A DNA stretch of 64,000 bases, from assembly GCA_002946415.1 (NCBI GenBank), contig NJPS01000004.1:191001-255000 (forward strand), read 5' to 3'. A program made the position numbers and the translations under genes. The first letter of the stretch is position 1; each line of letters begins with the position of its first letter. The notes under the pieces were generated by a model. The model was given only the letters and a program-made list of their open reading frames with translations. It was not told the origin of the DNA and ran no database searches. Source of the DNA: Rutstroemia sp. NJR-2017a BVV2. Taxonomy: Eukaryota > Ascomycota > Leotiomycetes > Helotiales > Rutstroemiaceae. Below are positions 21,250 to 33,513 of the stretch, in pieces.

Positions 21250-23555
21250 ATGTCTCCATCACACTCACCCCCATCTTCAGACGACATAGCGGTGCACCCA
21301 AACACGACGATGCACGACAATACCATGGCAAACGAAGGTCCCCTCCACTTCCCCGAGGAGGATCACCTCAATGTTACGAAGTCGACTGAGCAGATGATTA
21401 AGGATGCGAGATCGGCGACAGAGAAGGAACACAACATGTCGTTGCTCCAGGGTCTGAGACTGTACCCAAAAGCTGTCGCGTGGTCTATTCTCATCTCTAC
21501 GTGTATCGCCATGGAGGGTTATGATGTTTCCTTGCTGAATAACTTCTGTAAGTCCCGACGAATTGAGGGAGGGAAGATAGCCCAATTGCTCACAGTCCGT
21601 TAGATGCTTTCCCTCAGTTCAACAAGAAGTACGGTGAACAACTGCCCGACGGCACTTATCAGGTGCCGGCCAGATGGCAAGCTGGACTCAGTAACGTAAG
21701 GGAAACTCTATTCGATGCCGATCATCAACTCACATGTTAATCTCCATTAGGGTGCCAATGTTGGAGAAATCATCGGTCTTTTCATCAACGGATGGGTTTC
21801 GGAACGATTCGGATATCGATATACCGTCATGGCTTGTTTGAGTCTCATCATCGCATTTACCGCTATTTTCTTCACTGCTCAGAACGTCATTGCGCTTCAG
21901 GTTGCGGAAATCCTGTGCGGTATTGTAAGTTGATCTACTGGATTACGAAGAAAGCTCTTGCTAACATGTTGCAGCCGTGGGGGGTTTTTCAAACATGTAA
22001 GTAGTAGGAAATGTGGGTTAGGCTTGAACACTTCTGACTTGTGATCTTCAGTGACCATTACATACGCATCCGAAGTATGCCCCTTGGGACTTAGAGGATA
22101 TCTCACAACTTACGTCAACTTCTGCTGGGGTCTTGGCCAGACAATTGGTATCGGTGTAATCAAGGCTATGTTGCCACGAACAGATGAATGGGCGTACCGA
22201 ATTCCTTATGCTTTACAGGTATGGAATACTCTGTATTAAACACGGGTGATTGGAAGAATTCTAACTTTGTTGCAGTGGATGTGGCCTGTACCTCTCCTGA
22301 TTGGTATTGCGCTTGCTCCTGAATCACCTTGGTGGTTGGTCAGAAAGGGTAGAGTGGATGACGCCAAGAAATCACTCCTACGCTTGACGAGTCTCAATAA
22401 GGAGACGGACTTTGATGCGGACGAAACTATTGCAATGATGGTGCACACCACCGCAATTGAGGAGAAGGTCCGTCATTGATTAATGATTATAGAACTGACA
22501 CAGTCACTGACTCTGAATTGTAGATTACCAAAGGTGCTAGCTACCTCGACTGCTTTAGGGGTGTTGATAGACGTCGAACTGAGATCGTCTGCATGGTATG
22601 GGCCATGCAGAACCTAAGTGGAAACTCTTTCTCCAATTACTCTACGTATGTATACTAATTTGGCATGCCCTAAAATTTGATACTAATCGTTGCTGCAGCT
22701 ATTTCCTTGAACAAGCGGGGTTACCAACATCTACCTCGTACGATTTTGCATTGGGTCAGTACGGTATCAATATGGCTGGTGTCTTTGGAGCTTGGTTTTT
22801 GATGAGCATGGGAATTGGTCGAAGGTAAGTCAATCGAAGAGTACATGCAATCCTATGACTGACATCTGATAGAACTCTCTTCCTCTGTGGATTGTGCGTT
22901 CTATGCACCATGCTGTTCATTATGGGTTTCTTGGGTCTTGTTCCAGAATCTCATCGAAAGGCATCATCGCTTGCGACCGGTAGCATCATGTTGATCTGGG
23001 CTTTGGCATACCAACTCTCAGTGGGAACAGTCTGCTACTCCCTGGTTGCAGAACTTTCCACTCGCCGTCTCCAAATCAAGACAGTCGTTCTTGGAAGAAA
23101 TCTTTAGTACGTTCTTCCACATCTACAATTATCCTGGCTAGCACTAACACTTTCTAGCAATGTCGTCGGCATAGTCTGCAGTGTCGTCACTCCCTATATG
23201 CTCAACCCCGGCGAGTGGAACTGGAGTAACTTCACTGGCTTCTTTTGGGTGCGTACTGAATAGCTACAATGGCCACTGTGCCTTCTTCCACAATTTCCCC
23301 CTGTACTGATCGTGGTTATAGGCCGGAATCTGTTTCTGCTGTATCATCTATACATATTTCCGAGTTCCCGAACCCAAGGGCCGATCCTTCGCCGAACTAG
23401 ATTTGTTATTCGAAAAGGGAGTCAGTGCACGAAAATTCGCCTCGACTAAGGTCGATGTCTTCGACGACGATTTAAGCGTGAACACGACTAATACCCGCAA
23501 TTATGAGGAGAAGGCCGCCGTTTCAATGGACGAGAAGGCGGTTTCTCCGTCTTGA
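21250..23555 (+). CDS. MFS alpha-glucoside/maltose-type sugar permease (583 aa, 11 exons)
   Basis: Plasma-membrane sugar:H+ symporter of the fungal maltose permease group. Exons: 21250-21547, 21604-21695, 21751-21924, 21975-21996 (22 bp), 22052-22218, 22276-22467, 22524-22645, 22699-22824, 22873-23106, 23158-23248, 23322-23555; all phases match and give 584 codons. A cytoplasmic N-tail of about 80 residues precedes helix 1 ([20 protein letters not shown]). Diagnostic motifs are [10 protein letters not shown] (loop 2-3), [12 protein letters not shown] (after helix 6), and [20 protein letters not shown] with a following ARKF at the C-tail, which is close to the alpha-glucoside permeases. Twelve helices are expected. 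No glucosidase or regulator gene lies beside it. The exact substrate among maltose, trehalose, sucrose and similar sugars is not deducible. Confidence 0.92.
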
Positions 23556-24207
23556 AAGGGGACGCGGGTTGCTGATCTTCCATAGAGCTGAGACTCTAAT
23601 GCCAAAGAGGAGGACGGGGAAAGGTGGTCGGGGTCGCATGAGTATGGAGGGGCAGAGATTTTGGTACTCTGAGACGGATATATCACTTGGGAGATACCCT
23701 TATGATAGAGAGGAGTTTACGCTGGGTGCAGGATTATGTGGAGTCGAAGATGATGACTATGATGACGATGATTCAGTGGCAGTCTGCCATTAGTATATAG
23801 CGATGGATGACAGAACATGTAATTTAATGTATGATAATCAATGCAATGATCGAGCCTCACGAGATAGTGCGACACAGGTTGTGGTTGTGCGATGTAGGCA
23901 CTTCTACCTATTTAAGAACACCGGAATCCTAAGTCAGACCGCTGATGTCGGAACAATTTTTCCCTTGAATCAAAGGCGTTCCGGTACCCACTAAGAAATA
24001 CGTGCAGAAAGAAGCCTCAGGTCAGCTGCGGCTATAGGCTATGTAACCACACCGGTTAAGTCGTCGTATGTGGCTGGCAGTTTGCTTAACCAGGATCTGC
24101 GGTGAATTCTTTATCATTCGACTCGCTTCCTGACTGTGCTGGGGAGATGAGGCTCTTGCAGATACCACAGCGGTGGTTTGATTGATTCGATCTTGTTCGG
24201 CGGCGAG
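23556..24207. other. Intergenic region 3' of the permease
   Basis: About 650 bp without a supported gene; it includes an acidic GAT/GAC-rich stretch near 23743-23772 that is not conserved coding sequence. Confidence 0.4.
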
Positions 24208-24428
24208 GCTTGGTTATGGCACACCCAAATTTTTACTTTCATAGTAGGAAAATTCCAAATTTGGAGATATTTGATATCTGAAGGCCCTTAGCTACGGAAA
24301 GTCTCAAAATAATATATAGAAATTTTCTCGTAAGTTAAATTGGTAGAATTTAAATAGTTATCAAAAGCAGCTTTAAATGTTTTTCGTTGAAATTTAGTGA
24401 GGTTTTGTTTGGTGTGCCACGACCAAGC
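24208..24428. mobile_element. Short MITE-like element with 18-bp terminal inverted repeats
   Basis: GCTTGGTTATGGCACACC at 24208-24225 faces GGTGTGCCACGACCAAGC at 24411-24428 (16 of 18 paired). The interior is AT-rich and non-coding. The 221-bp length and inverted ends fit a non-autonomous DNA element. A second left-type end starts 28 bp downstream (24456), so another copy may have been inserted next to it. No clear target duplication is visible. Confidence 0.6.
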
Positions 24429-24455
24429 GGGGTCGCGCGCCCGTTACGCGGCAGA

Positions 24456-24491
24456 GCTTGGTCGTACTACACCCAAATTTTTACTTTCATA
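24456..24491. repeat. Second copy of the MITE-like left end
   Basis: GCTTGGTCGTACTACACCCA and the next 16 bases (AATTTTTACTTTCATA) repeat 24208-24243 with four changes. The matching right end is not found within a few hundred bases, so this copy is probably truncated. Confidence 0.65.
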
Positions 24492-24959
24492 CCCTTAACT
24501 AGTTTCTAGTTAGTCTTATTTGATATATCTACTGAAAGAGCGTTCTTATATATATTGAGAATTATATTATGAAGTATTGAGATTTATTTATTAGTAGAGA
24601 TAAAGAGAGTCCGAAATCGGATTTTGGCATTAGTATGCTATCACCGAACTCCACCGCGTGTCTATCTGACGGTCTCTATCTACTGCGCCCCTACCAGCAG
24701 ACAGGTAGGTGGAAAGGGGGCCGTTTTCCAAACTTGCAATTTGAGCCTTTCATTCTGCCTACTGAAGCCTGCAAAGAAACGAATGGGCACATATGCTACA
24801 GGTTGACTAGCGCCTATATGCAATGCAACCTAAACCGACAGTCTTGTGGCGCAGTGATGGTACAATACCAACTGTTCTTACGACCTTCACAATTATTTAT
24901 CTCATCGTTTGCCATGCAATTGGATCTTTATTTGCCATGCTTTACACCACATAACTCGA

Positions 24960-27900
24960 ATGGACCCTATCACAATTCTGGGTGCTGCCGGCTCAGCAAT
25001 CGGAATTGCGGGGTTCGGAATACAACTTGCACAAGTTCTATCGCAATATGTTTCCGAAGTGAATTCTGCTGCACCAGCTCTCCAGGCGGTTTTGGAGAAT
25101 ATCGAATCTGCCAGTCATGCTATGAAGCAGATCCATGGTTTTCTGGAGATAGAATATGCAAATGTCGGAAAAGGCAGAAATGCCGATTTGTTTAGCCCCG
25201 ACGCAATCAATGACATTCAGACAACAACGGACAAGTGTCTGGTGGTATTCTGGCGCGTGGAAGCTTTTGTTACGGACAGAGACGATTCCCCGGAACTAGA
25301 AGTCATCCTATCCGACCGTCTCGAGCGATTCAAGACCCAGCTGAAGGCCGCCCCGAAGTCACCAGTTCCAATTCTCGAGTTGGACAAACCATTCGCGAAG
25401 GCTCGCAAACTTTCTGTACGCGATCGCCTTCTCTGGCCCTTACAAGTGCCAAAGCTGGAACAATTCACCAACCGGCTCCATCGTCTACAGGCCAGTTTGA
25501 CGCTGATGTTTCAGGTTGTCACTATGCGAGCATTACAACGGAAACCGTACGTGGTTCAATATTCTCATTGATGCACCTGCTTACTTGCACCTTGACAGTG
25601 GAATTGGTATTGTGGAAATGCAATCCATCAATCACATTTACGCTATGGTTCCTCAAATAGCCGCCGATGCAGAAATCTACAGCATGCAAGGCGAATATTA
25701 TATGCGAACACGACCATACCCCGAGCATTCTAAGCCATCAATTCTACACGATAGAGGTTTTCGGGACGAAAAAGCGACCCGATATTCAAAAAATTCATCT
25801 ACCAATCGTCAAGGTGATTTTTCGTCTGCAACAGCACATAAATTGCCTCCAAGGACAGTGCCGCGTGAGCGTAGTGAGTCCAGAGGTTCACAGAAACGGC
25901 AGCCACAAGTGCCTGATGCTGCTTCGAGGAGGCACCCGCAGACCTGGCACAATGCGCTAAGATATATAGCTACCTCGAGAGCAAAGGTAAAAGTCGACGA
26001 TACTAATGAACAAATGCCGACGGGGGATTCACATATCCCTGGACACCTTGGACCTACTGCGCAGCAAAATGGAGGCACTGGATCCGCCGCGGTCACAGAT
26101 CACGAAATTTCATCCGTAGTAGCGCAGAAGAGTACTGTGTCGGTAGAAAATGACGAATCCAGGACCTCTCAACCGAAAAGAAGGACCGACATGTCCGGAA
26201 CACATAAAATGGACTCCTCACTTGGGGCGGAAGACAACGAGCACCTTCCTTTCAGTAATATGGAGCAAAGAAATCCACCAACGCCGCGCATTTCAAGAAA
26301 CGACATGCCCGATCTGAGCTCCCATGTTGAATTCGCCGCACCAAAAAACCCTTCTGGATCAAGTTCTATAGATTTCACCTGGGAGTTTTCTGACCAGACA
26401 AGTGAAATAGAACCTGGGCCTGGGGAGAACGACGGAGATTCGATAGATACCGGACGCTTCACGACTGCTGAAAAGTTGGGGAAGCCTGTGCTACAGCCTA
26501 GCAAGACTTATCTCAATTACATGGGGGTAAATAGGAGAGTATCTGGAGATCGAGATGCGCCAGAACATGCGACTACTGTGCAAACAGTTGAATTCGAAGA
26601 TGACCATACAGACGAGAAAATAACTACTGCAGCCAACGACAAGACAGAGCATCGAGAAGTTCTACCTGACGAATCGCTGGATCAAAAAAAGAACGAGTCT
26701 GAGGTTCCGTCCAGTAAACACTCATCATCCCCACCGGCTGTGAAGCAGCCTTCAAGTCCGCAGCCTGGGACCGTTATACCGAGAGATGATACCTCAGTGA
26801 TGATCTCCACGCTCGAAAATCCCAGGAAGTTTTCTTTCCCATATGCGGCTATCAAAAGTCGTCTAAGAAAGTTATTTTTCCGCGACCATCTTACACCGCT
26901 GGATCTACAACAGATGTTTTCACCTGGTTCTTTCGTCCTCGCGTTTCTCATCAAAGATAGAAACCAGCATCTAATACCGTGTCCTAGCTACTTTCGGCTC
27001 CGAACATCTCAGATAAATTCTATCGTCTCCGAGGGACGCGGTGCAGATTGGTGGAAAGACTTCTGTTTTCTGGATGAGGATGAAATTTTCGGTGTGACCC
27101 AGATAATGTCCGAGAGGAACGGATACCGCAAATTTCTCGTTCAGTTAAAGCAAATAAAGAAAGTGCAATCCTATTGGAGATTGTGGACGAGAAAGGCATT
27201 GGTTGCTATCGTCATCCACGAACCTACTAGTCAGTCTGAGGGCTTGATGACACCACCACCGCAGTTACAGCGTTCGTCGTCTTTCCAAAGCCTCAATGAT
27301 TTGACCTACGACAATGCTACAGACGTAGCCAAGAGCCTGATATATGTAGCTTATTCCATTCGCCCTCGCTTAGATCATGCCCCAGGGCGAGATCCTGACC
27401 GGCAATGGGCGTGGGCGCATATTGAACGAAAACATTATGATGATGCAGCAATAATCCAGAAGATAAAACACTTGGAAGAGATGGGCCAATCAGTCACGGA
27501 GAAAATGGCTGCTCTTCAGATGCCTCAGCGAAAACAAGTAGAAATAATTGTCGACATGGCAAATGAGAGGCCCAAGTCGTTCTGGTGGACATTGGCACAG
27601 GTTAACATCCTATATCACGACTCACCAGACGACAAATCGGTCCGTTCGATAACTGTTTACCTTGTTGGGGCGCCAGTGAATGCCATTCCTGCCGATCCTT
27701 TGAATAGTACCGGCGAGCCCGATATGGTACGCCAAGAGAGTACACCCAAATTATCTAGGCGCAAAGAGTCCACTGTGGCTTTCAATGAAACCGATTCGCA
27801 GATCCGCGCCCGCATGCGACGCAGGAAAGAAAGTCAACAGTCCGGTCGAAATAGTGGAGCCGTCGACACGAACTCAGATGACGATGATGAAGCCTTTTAT

Positions 27901-29830
27901 ACTAATTCTTCTCGTGATGGCAGCAGTGCCTACGATGACAGCGACAGACACTCCCTCAGCACCATTCTGTCATCGGAATATGAAACTGGTCATCGGGATA
28001 GCGATTACTATGCAAAGCGTGAGGACAATCCGCCTCGACGCGATAGGACAAGGAGTCCACCATGGGAAGAGCCGCGGGCATCTAGGAGGACATATCAAGC
28101 CGAGGATCGATCGAGCCGTCCAAATAGGGAGAGAATTTCACCTCGACGTGATAGATCATATAGTCCATCAAGGAAAGAGCATTTGCGGGGATCTAGGAGG
28201 GGATATCAAGCCGGGGATCGGTCGAGCCGTCAAAATAGCGAGAGAAATCCACCTCGACGCGATAGGACACGCAGTCCACCATTGGAAGAGCATTCGCGGG
28301 AATCTAGGCCATATCATTGGTCGAGCCCTCGAAATGGCGAGAAAAATCTACCTCGACGCGATAGAACACGTAGTCCACTATGGGAAGAGGATTCGGGGGT
28401 TTCTAGAAGGCCACATCAAGCCGAGGAGCGGTCGAACCGCCTAAATAATGAGACTGCTACGAGTCATGACCGTCACTCCCACTCGGATGACGTGAGAATC
28501 GAGACTGCCTCATCGTCTCATAAGCATATATCCAATCTACCGAGACCATCAACTTCAAGACAAGCAATTCCAGATCGTCGATCTCAATTTACTTATCCTG
28601 AGTACTACGATAGTAGGTCGTTCGATCCATATTCTCTTCCAGATGAGAGTGAAATTGGGAAGAGTATTGTGCGCCAGCTACTTTTGAAATGGACACCAGC
28701 CGGAGAGGAAGAGATGGCTGCGCAGGCACTGAAAAACAAGGAGAGACTGGAAGGAGACTCTTTCGGTGGAGCTCCATATCATACGTTTGATCATCCCTAT
28801 TATCGCAGGCAAATAGAGTGGGATTGGGGTAAGTCTGCGTACTCTATTTTAGTTGAACAATATGCTAATATTTTGAATTTTAGACCGTCCACCAGAACAT
28901 GAACGTCGCGAAGAATATCCCAGACATCCTCGGAGTGAGCACCGCGACAGAACGCGCAGATCATCTCGTTCAAGAAAAGTATCATCGCGAGACCCTTCTG
29001 CAGCACGATCCAAATCACAGCGGGAGCGGGAGCGGTTTAGCGCGTCGAGAGAACGATCGTACTCGAATGATCGAGAGAACAGGGGCAGACTTATACATCA
29101 AGCTCCTGATCCGCCATCTGATAACGAGCCAGAAGTAGGACGTACTAGCCCTGTGTATCTACCAGATGAAGAATACTTGAAGGATCAGTTCTTACCAGAA
29201 GAGAGTTCAGCCGCGCCAGCAGATCAAGAAAGGAAGAGCTACTTGCAATCTCCTTTTACTTCCCCAAAGAAGGAGCATGCAGAGAAACGGGACAGACATA
29301 ACTATCAAGCACCTGAGCCATCATCTGATAGCGAGCCAGAAGAACGACCTACCAGCCCTGTGCATCTACCAGAGGTAGAATTCTTCCGGGACCAATTCTT
29401 GCCAGAAGACAATTCAGTTGCACCAGCAGATGAAAGAACTAAGGATAACCTGCAACCTCCTTTTGCTTCCCCAGAAATAAACCCCGTCTGCAATCCCGAG
29501 ACACGATTTACGATAATTCAGGAGGGAGAGCTTCCACATGAAGCTCCCGAACTATCAGAGAACACATGGGACGAGCTCCCACCAGCCAAAAAGCAGGGTT
29601 CCGCAACTGCAGAGCCAGAACTAGCTCCCTTCGTACAAAACCCGTGGGGCGAAGAAGGAATATTCGCAGAGCCATCTGCCGGTCTTCCTGCCGAGTTGAC
29701 GAGAGATAAGCAGCGTGGGACGGCGAGAAGGGGAAAAGTGGTCGGGAAACCGATGTATGTTGAGGACGAGAGTGAGGATCTGCAGATTCCTATGCTGGGG
29801 ACAAGGAGGTCGGCTACGACTACTTTTTAG
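24960..29830 (+). CDS. Large Fungal_N-domain protein with RS-rich repeats (1587 aa)
   Basis: Three exons: 24960-25546, 25599-28828 and 28884-29830, with introns of 52 and 55 bp (GTACGT...GACAG, GTAAGT...TTTAG); 1588 codons in frame. Residues 1-195 form a helical fungal N-terminal domain (MDPITILGAAGSAIGIAGFG, followed by long amphipathic helices), as found at the start of fungal STAND/NLR-like proteins. Residues ~200-600 look disordered. A folded region at about 603-890 (FPYAAIKSRLRKLFF, PCPSYFRLR, QWAWAHIERK) follows that I do not recognise. Residues ~1008-1145 hold four Arg/Ser-rich repeats with PRRDRTRSP, and the third exon adds an RS/RE tract and two KDQFLPE-type repeats (near 1364 and 1433). 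No NTPase or ankyrin domain is present. RS-like tails suggest RNA- or kinase-linked binding, but this is inference. Confidence 0.82.
28033..28450 (+). repeat. Four in-frame ~100-111 bp repeats encoding RS-rich units
   Basis: CCTCGACGCGATAGGACA-like sequence starts units at 28033, 28141, 28252 and 28351 (spacings 108, 111 and 99 bp, all multiples of three). Each unit carries PRRDR-S-SP, a charged spacer, SRR-YQAEDRSSR-like sequence and a serine-arginine end. Confidence 0.8.
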
Positions 29831-30828
29831 GAGTGTAGTGACTATTCGAATGTATATAATTGTTTTGGGTATTACTTCCATTGAGGAAATGAATGCGTCC
29901 ACGCTCTAGAGTTTGGTCAAAGTCTCGAGAGGTGTAGAGCGCAATACGTTCCGGCGAAAAATAATGTGTATTTAAATGGATTTGCACTTTTCTCTTCTTT
30001 TTTCATTTTTTCACTAGAACTTGGAGGGAAGGGGTGACTGTCACGATATATTGGTTGCCACTGTATGACAAGCAGGAGCTTGTGAATATGTATGTGATAG
30101 CAATGGTCACAATAGCTGTTCTTTCCTTCTTCTAGGGAAGCATGGCAATGTGACCAGTATCTATCTCGATAGATCACCAACGCCAAAGTGAAGACAGTAT
30201 CTACGAACTCTCGTCATCCAACCCAACACTAGGAATTCAGGGCTTACCCCACTGATGATGCTCGACAATGCTGAGGTCACCGCGAAATACGAGATGGCAA
30301 AGAACGAGACATCTTGCTGAGTGCTCATGTCTTCAGAAGCCGGAAGTCCTTGTGATTCTCACAAATTCTCAGAAAATCGCGAAAGAAAGACTCGTCTCAA
30401 CTAGTGGGAGAAAACTTTTTTGATTCAGGATCGCAGTGAATCTGGAAGGCGCATCGTGCCTACAATAAGCGCCATAGGTACATGGTCAGCGGTCACCATG
30501 CGCCTCACCACGATGTTGAAGGCAGCAGCGTGCACGGCTGATCCAGGGGAATTCCAAAGCAAGAGGATTGTGAAACCTAGTCTCATGACAAGCAGAGATG
30601 AGGCCGTGTGTTGGATTTTACGTAGACTAAGTATATAGTGCAAACGTCCACGTATTCTCAGTATATTCCACATTTATCCTCGCCCTAGAAGAGTGCAAGG
30701 ACATTTTAGCTCATGAGAGACATTGGAAAACTAAATAAATCATCCCCAGCTAGATATACATTATTAATGAATGAGCATGTCGATTATGTCAAAGTAAATT
30801 ATCAGGATATATGTACCAGAAGGAAAAC
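29831..30828. other. Intergenic region between convergent genes
   Basis: About 1 kb with no supported gene, repeat or RNA. It carries the 3' ends of the Fungal_N protein gene and of the thiolase gene. Confidence 0.45.
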
Positions 30829-32266
30829 CTAGAATCTCGCCTCCACCTTCTTCTCTGTATCACCCAAAGCCCAAGCACTAGTCTTCGTCTTACTCCTGAC
30901 ACTTGTAGCCTGCTCTTTCGTAAATCCCTTAGCTTCCACTGCTGGGTTATATCCAAGCTTATTCTTCTTCCCTACCTCAGCTGAGTCAACCGGTTTATTG
31001 GGCTTGCCATCGGCACGTTTATAGACCGTTACTACAGCGGCACCGCCTAATCCTAAGTTGTGCTGCAAAGCTACCGTGGTGTTATCCACCAATCGGTTGT
31101 TCGCCCAGCCACGGAGATGCCATACAAGTTCCGCACACTGTGCGATTCCTGTAGCACCCAATGGGTGTCCTTTCGAGATCAGTCCACCCGAAGGATTGAT
31201 CACCATCTTGCCTCCATATGTAATGTCACCCGCTCGAACCATCTCGTGTGCCTTTCCAGGCGGAGAGAGACCCATGGCATCAATTACGAGCATCTCATTC
31301 GCCGAGAAACAATCATGTAACTCGCAGACTTTCACATCTGCGGGAGTAATCTTGGCTTCTTCCATTGCGGTCTTAGCTGCATATTTGGTCATTTCGAATC
31401 CCAAGAGGTCGATTGCAGATTTGGAAAACAGAGAGGGAGCATCGGTTGCCATGCATTGACCTGCGATGAGGACGGCTTGTTCTTTGAGATGTGGACGTGC
31501 GTCGAGGAAATCTTGCGAGACGAGTACTGCTGCTGCTCCGCCATCTGATGTAGGACAGCACTGTAGTTTTGTGAGGGGCTCGTGAATCATCGGGGCATTC
31601 ACAACTTGTTCGAGTGTATAAACATCTTGGAACTGGGAGTATGGGTTTCGCTGGGAATGTTCGTGGTTGATTCGTGCGATTTCAGCGAAATCCTCGTTCT
31701 TGGCGCCATACCTAATCGCAAGTAGAAATTAGAATGATATCGACATGGAGAGATGCAGGCGGGGATGGCTACTTCTCCATGTATTCCCGACCACCATTTC
31801 CAAACAGTTGCGCTGCGCCAGGCGCTTTCGTAACACCTCTTGTCTTGGCCATCATTTCTCCCGAAGTCCCAGTCGGGTTACTTCGATCATTCCAAAAGCT
31901 CTGAAGGGACCCAGGATTCATCTTTTCAAACCCAACTACAAGCACACAATCTGCGCCTCCATGGCTGATGACGTTCCTCGCCAGAGCCAAACCTGATGAG
32001 CCTGTCGAACAATTGTTGTTCACATTGTATATCGGGATTTGGGTCATTCCAAATTGATAAAAGACACGTTGTCCACAGGTCGAATCGCCATAACAATAGC
32101 ATGCAACTCCTTGGTCGACATCGTCATAATTGATTTGCGCATCAAGCATAGCTTTGATGCCGGCTTCGAAACCGAGTTCGGTGTAGTCAACCTTACCCCT
32201 GGGCTTGATAAATTTGGTCATGCCGACGCCTAAGACGTAGCATGGTGCATTCGGTTTGATGACCAT
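30829..32266 (-). CDS. SCP-x-type thiolase / sterol carrier thiolase (458 aa)
   Basis: Two exons, 32266-31773 and 31711-30829, with a 61-bp intron (GTAGCC...ATTAG); 459 codons. The protein belongs to the SCP2/SCP-x thiolase family, which cleaves branched or straight 3-ketoacyl-CoA in peroxisomal beta-oxidation. Visible signatures: the N-terminal thiolase strand (YVLGVGMTKFIKP), the acylated cysteine in NNNCSTGSSGL, HDCFSANE, GGLISKGHPLGATG with the catalytic histidine, and a final VALQHNLGLGGAAVVTVYK strand. There is no SCP2 lipid-transfer domain behind the thiolase, which is usual for this fungal group. The C-terminus EARF is at best a weak peroxisomal signal. ATG 32266 is preferred over upstream in-frame codons because the domain starts directly after it. 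Confidence 0.92.
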
Positions 32267-32988
32267 TGTGGCGGATTGAATTGATGTGTGTGACCTCAAG
32301 AGTGACTTAAAGTAGGGGATATAATGTACAAATATTTACCTGGTAAGCAAGTTGTTGGTCGAACGATGGAAAGTGTGGAGTATGGAGTAAGTTTTATGTT
32401 TATATCCACATGCAGCTCGGATAAGCTCAATGCGGGGAAGAATGAGCCGAGGTACTGCAGGGTGCGCGAGTGCGCTTAACTATGCTGACTTGTAAGGGTA
32501 GTCTCCAGTGAAAGACGGTAGTACAACATCGGCCTAGACTGTACTAGTAATATCTTAATATCTACACGCTCTGAAGGAGATAAACTTCATTTCTATCGGA
32601 TAACCAAGGTTGGATATTTGAAGTAGATACTTAATGATTATCTCTTTTTTATACGGTCTGAGGTACTGTTAGCCTTAAACGTGGTGCTAGCCTGCAGCTC
32701 ATACAAAGCCTTCGAAATTGATTAGAGCAGTGGAATCTCAATTGAGAAACGTTAGGACAAGCAGTTACTAGTTAGTAAGTGTAGTTGGACGAAATCGACA
32801 AAGTCCAAGTTTCAGGCAGTGAGCAGGGATGGCTGCAAGTCACTGACACGGAGAAACTAAAACAGCAGGGCAGGATTGGGAGGAGTCGGGAGGACGGTGA
32901 ATCATAAAAGGGAATATTATACAGGAACAGCTTGTGTATGAAATATGTGTAAGTAGAAGACGTAAGTCTGCTATAGTATGCGTCTCCG
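32267..32988. other. Intergenic region upstream of the thiolase
   Basis: About 720 bp with the thiolase promoter and leader. No further feature is supported. Confidence 0.45.
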
Positions 32989-33243
32989 CTAGGTAGCTGA
33001 ACTACTGTTCAAGCTCGAGATACCAGAAACAACAGCCTGCAATCTGCACAACTTTAATAGGCGGAACGTGGGTCCGGATACAGTCTTCCCAGACTTGTTT
33101 GTGAAGACATAGCTACCAAACCAAGCTTGAACGGCGACTTTGTCACCCGTGGCGAAACGAGAGGCATCTATGTCGTCGCCGTCTTGGTCATCGTCAGTTA
33201 GCAAAGGATTTAAGAGAACCCTTACGACCAAAGGAATTTGCAT
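32989..33243 (-). CDS. Hypothetical small protein (84 aa), possibly a fragment
   Basis: Single open frame from ATG 33243. It reads like a compact beta-rich domain (MQIPLVVRVLLNPLL, then GDKVAVQAWFGSYVFTNKSG and GPTFRLLKLCRL), reminiscent of an OB-fold or an uncharacterised fungal domain with an AWFGSY...GPTFRL pattern. No family is named with confidence. No exon could be joined upstream, so it may be the last part of a longer lost gene. It lies downstream of the HeLo/retropepsin gene in the same orientation, about 270 bp away. Confidence 0.45.
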   Translation of the reverse strand: MQIPLVVRVLLNPLLTDDDQDGDDIDASRFATGDKVAVQAWFGSYVFTNKSGKTVSGPTFRLLKLCRLQAVVSGISSLNSSSAT

Positions 33244-33513
33244 TTGGGTTCAATGATAAAATTTACGATTCTCGGCCTTGTTCGGCCTTACGTGTCAACA
33301 GCGCAGTCCTAACTCATCCTCTGTGCAACTATCTCAAGGAATGAAATTGCAACATATACTATTAAATTTTCGGCAAGACCTGAATAGCCCCTTCAGCTGA
33401 TCTGTTCTACTGCATCGTCTGCCCTTCCTGAACAGCAGGAGTGACTTGACAAGCGATGAACCAAATATGGGATCACAGAATCCTTCGGTTCCGACAAATG
33501 ATGAAGGCCTTTT

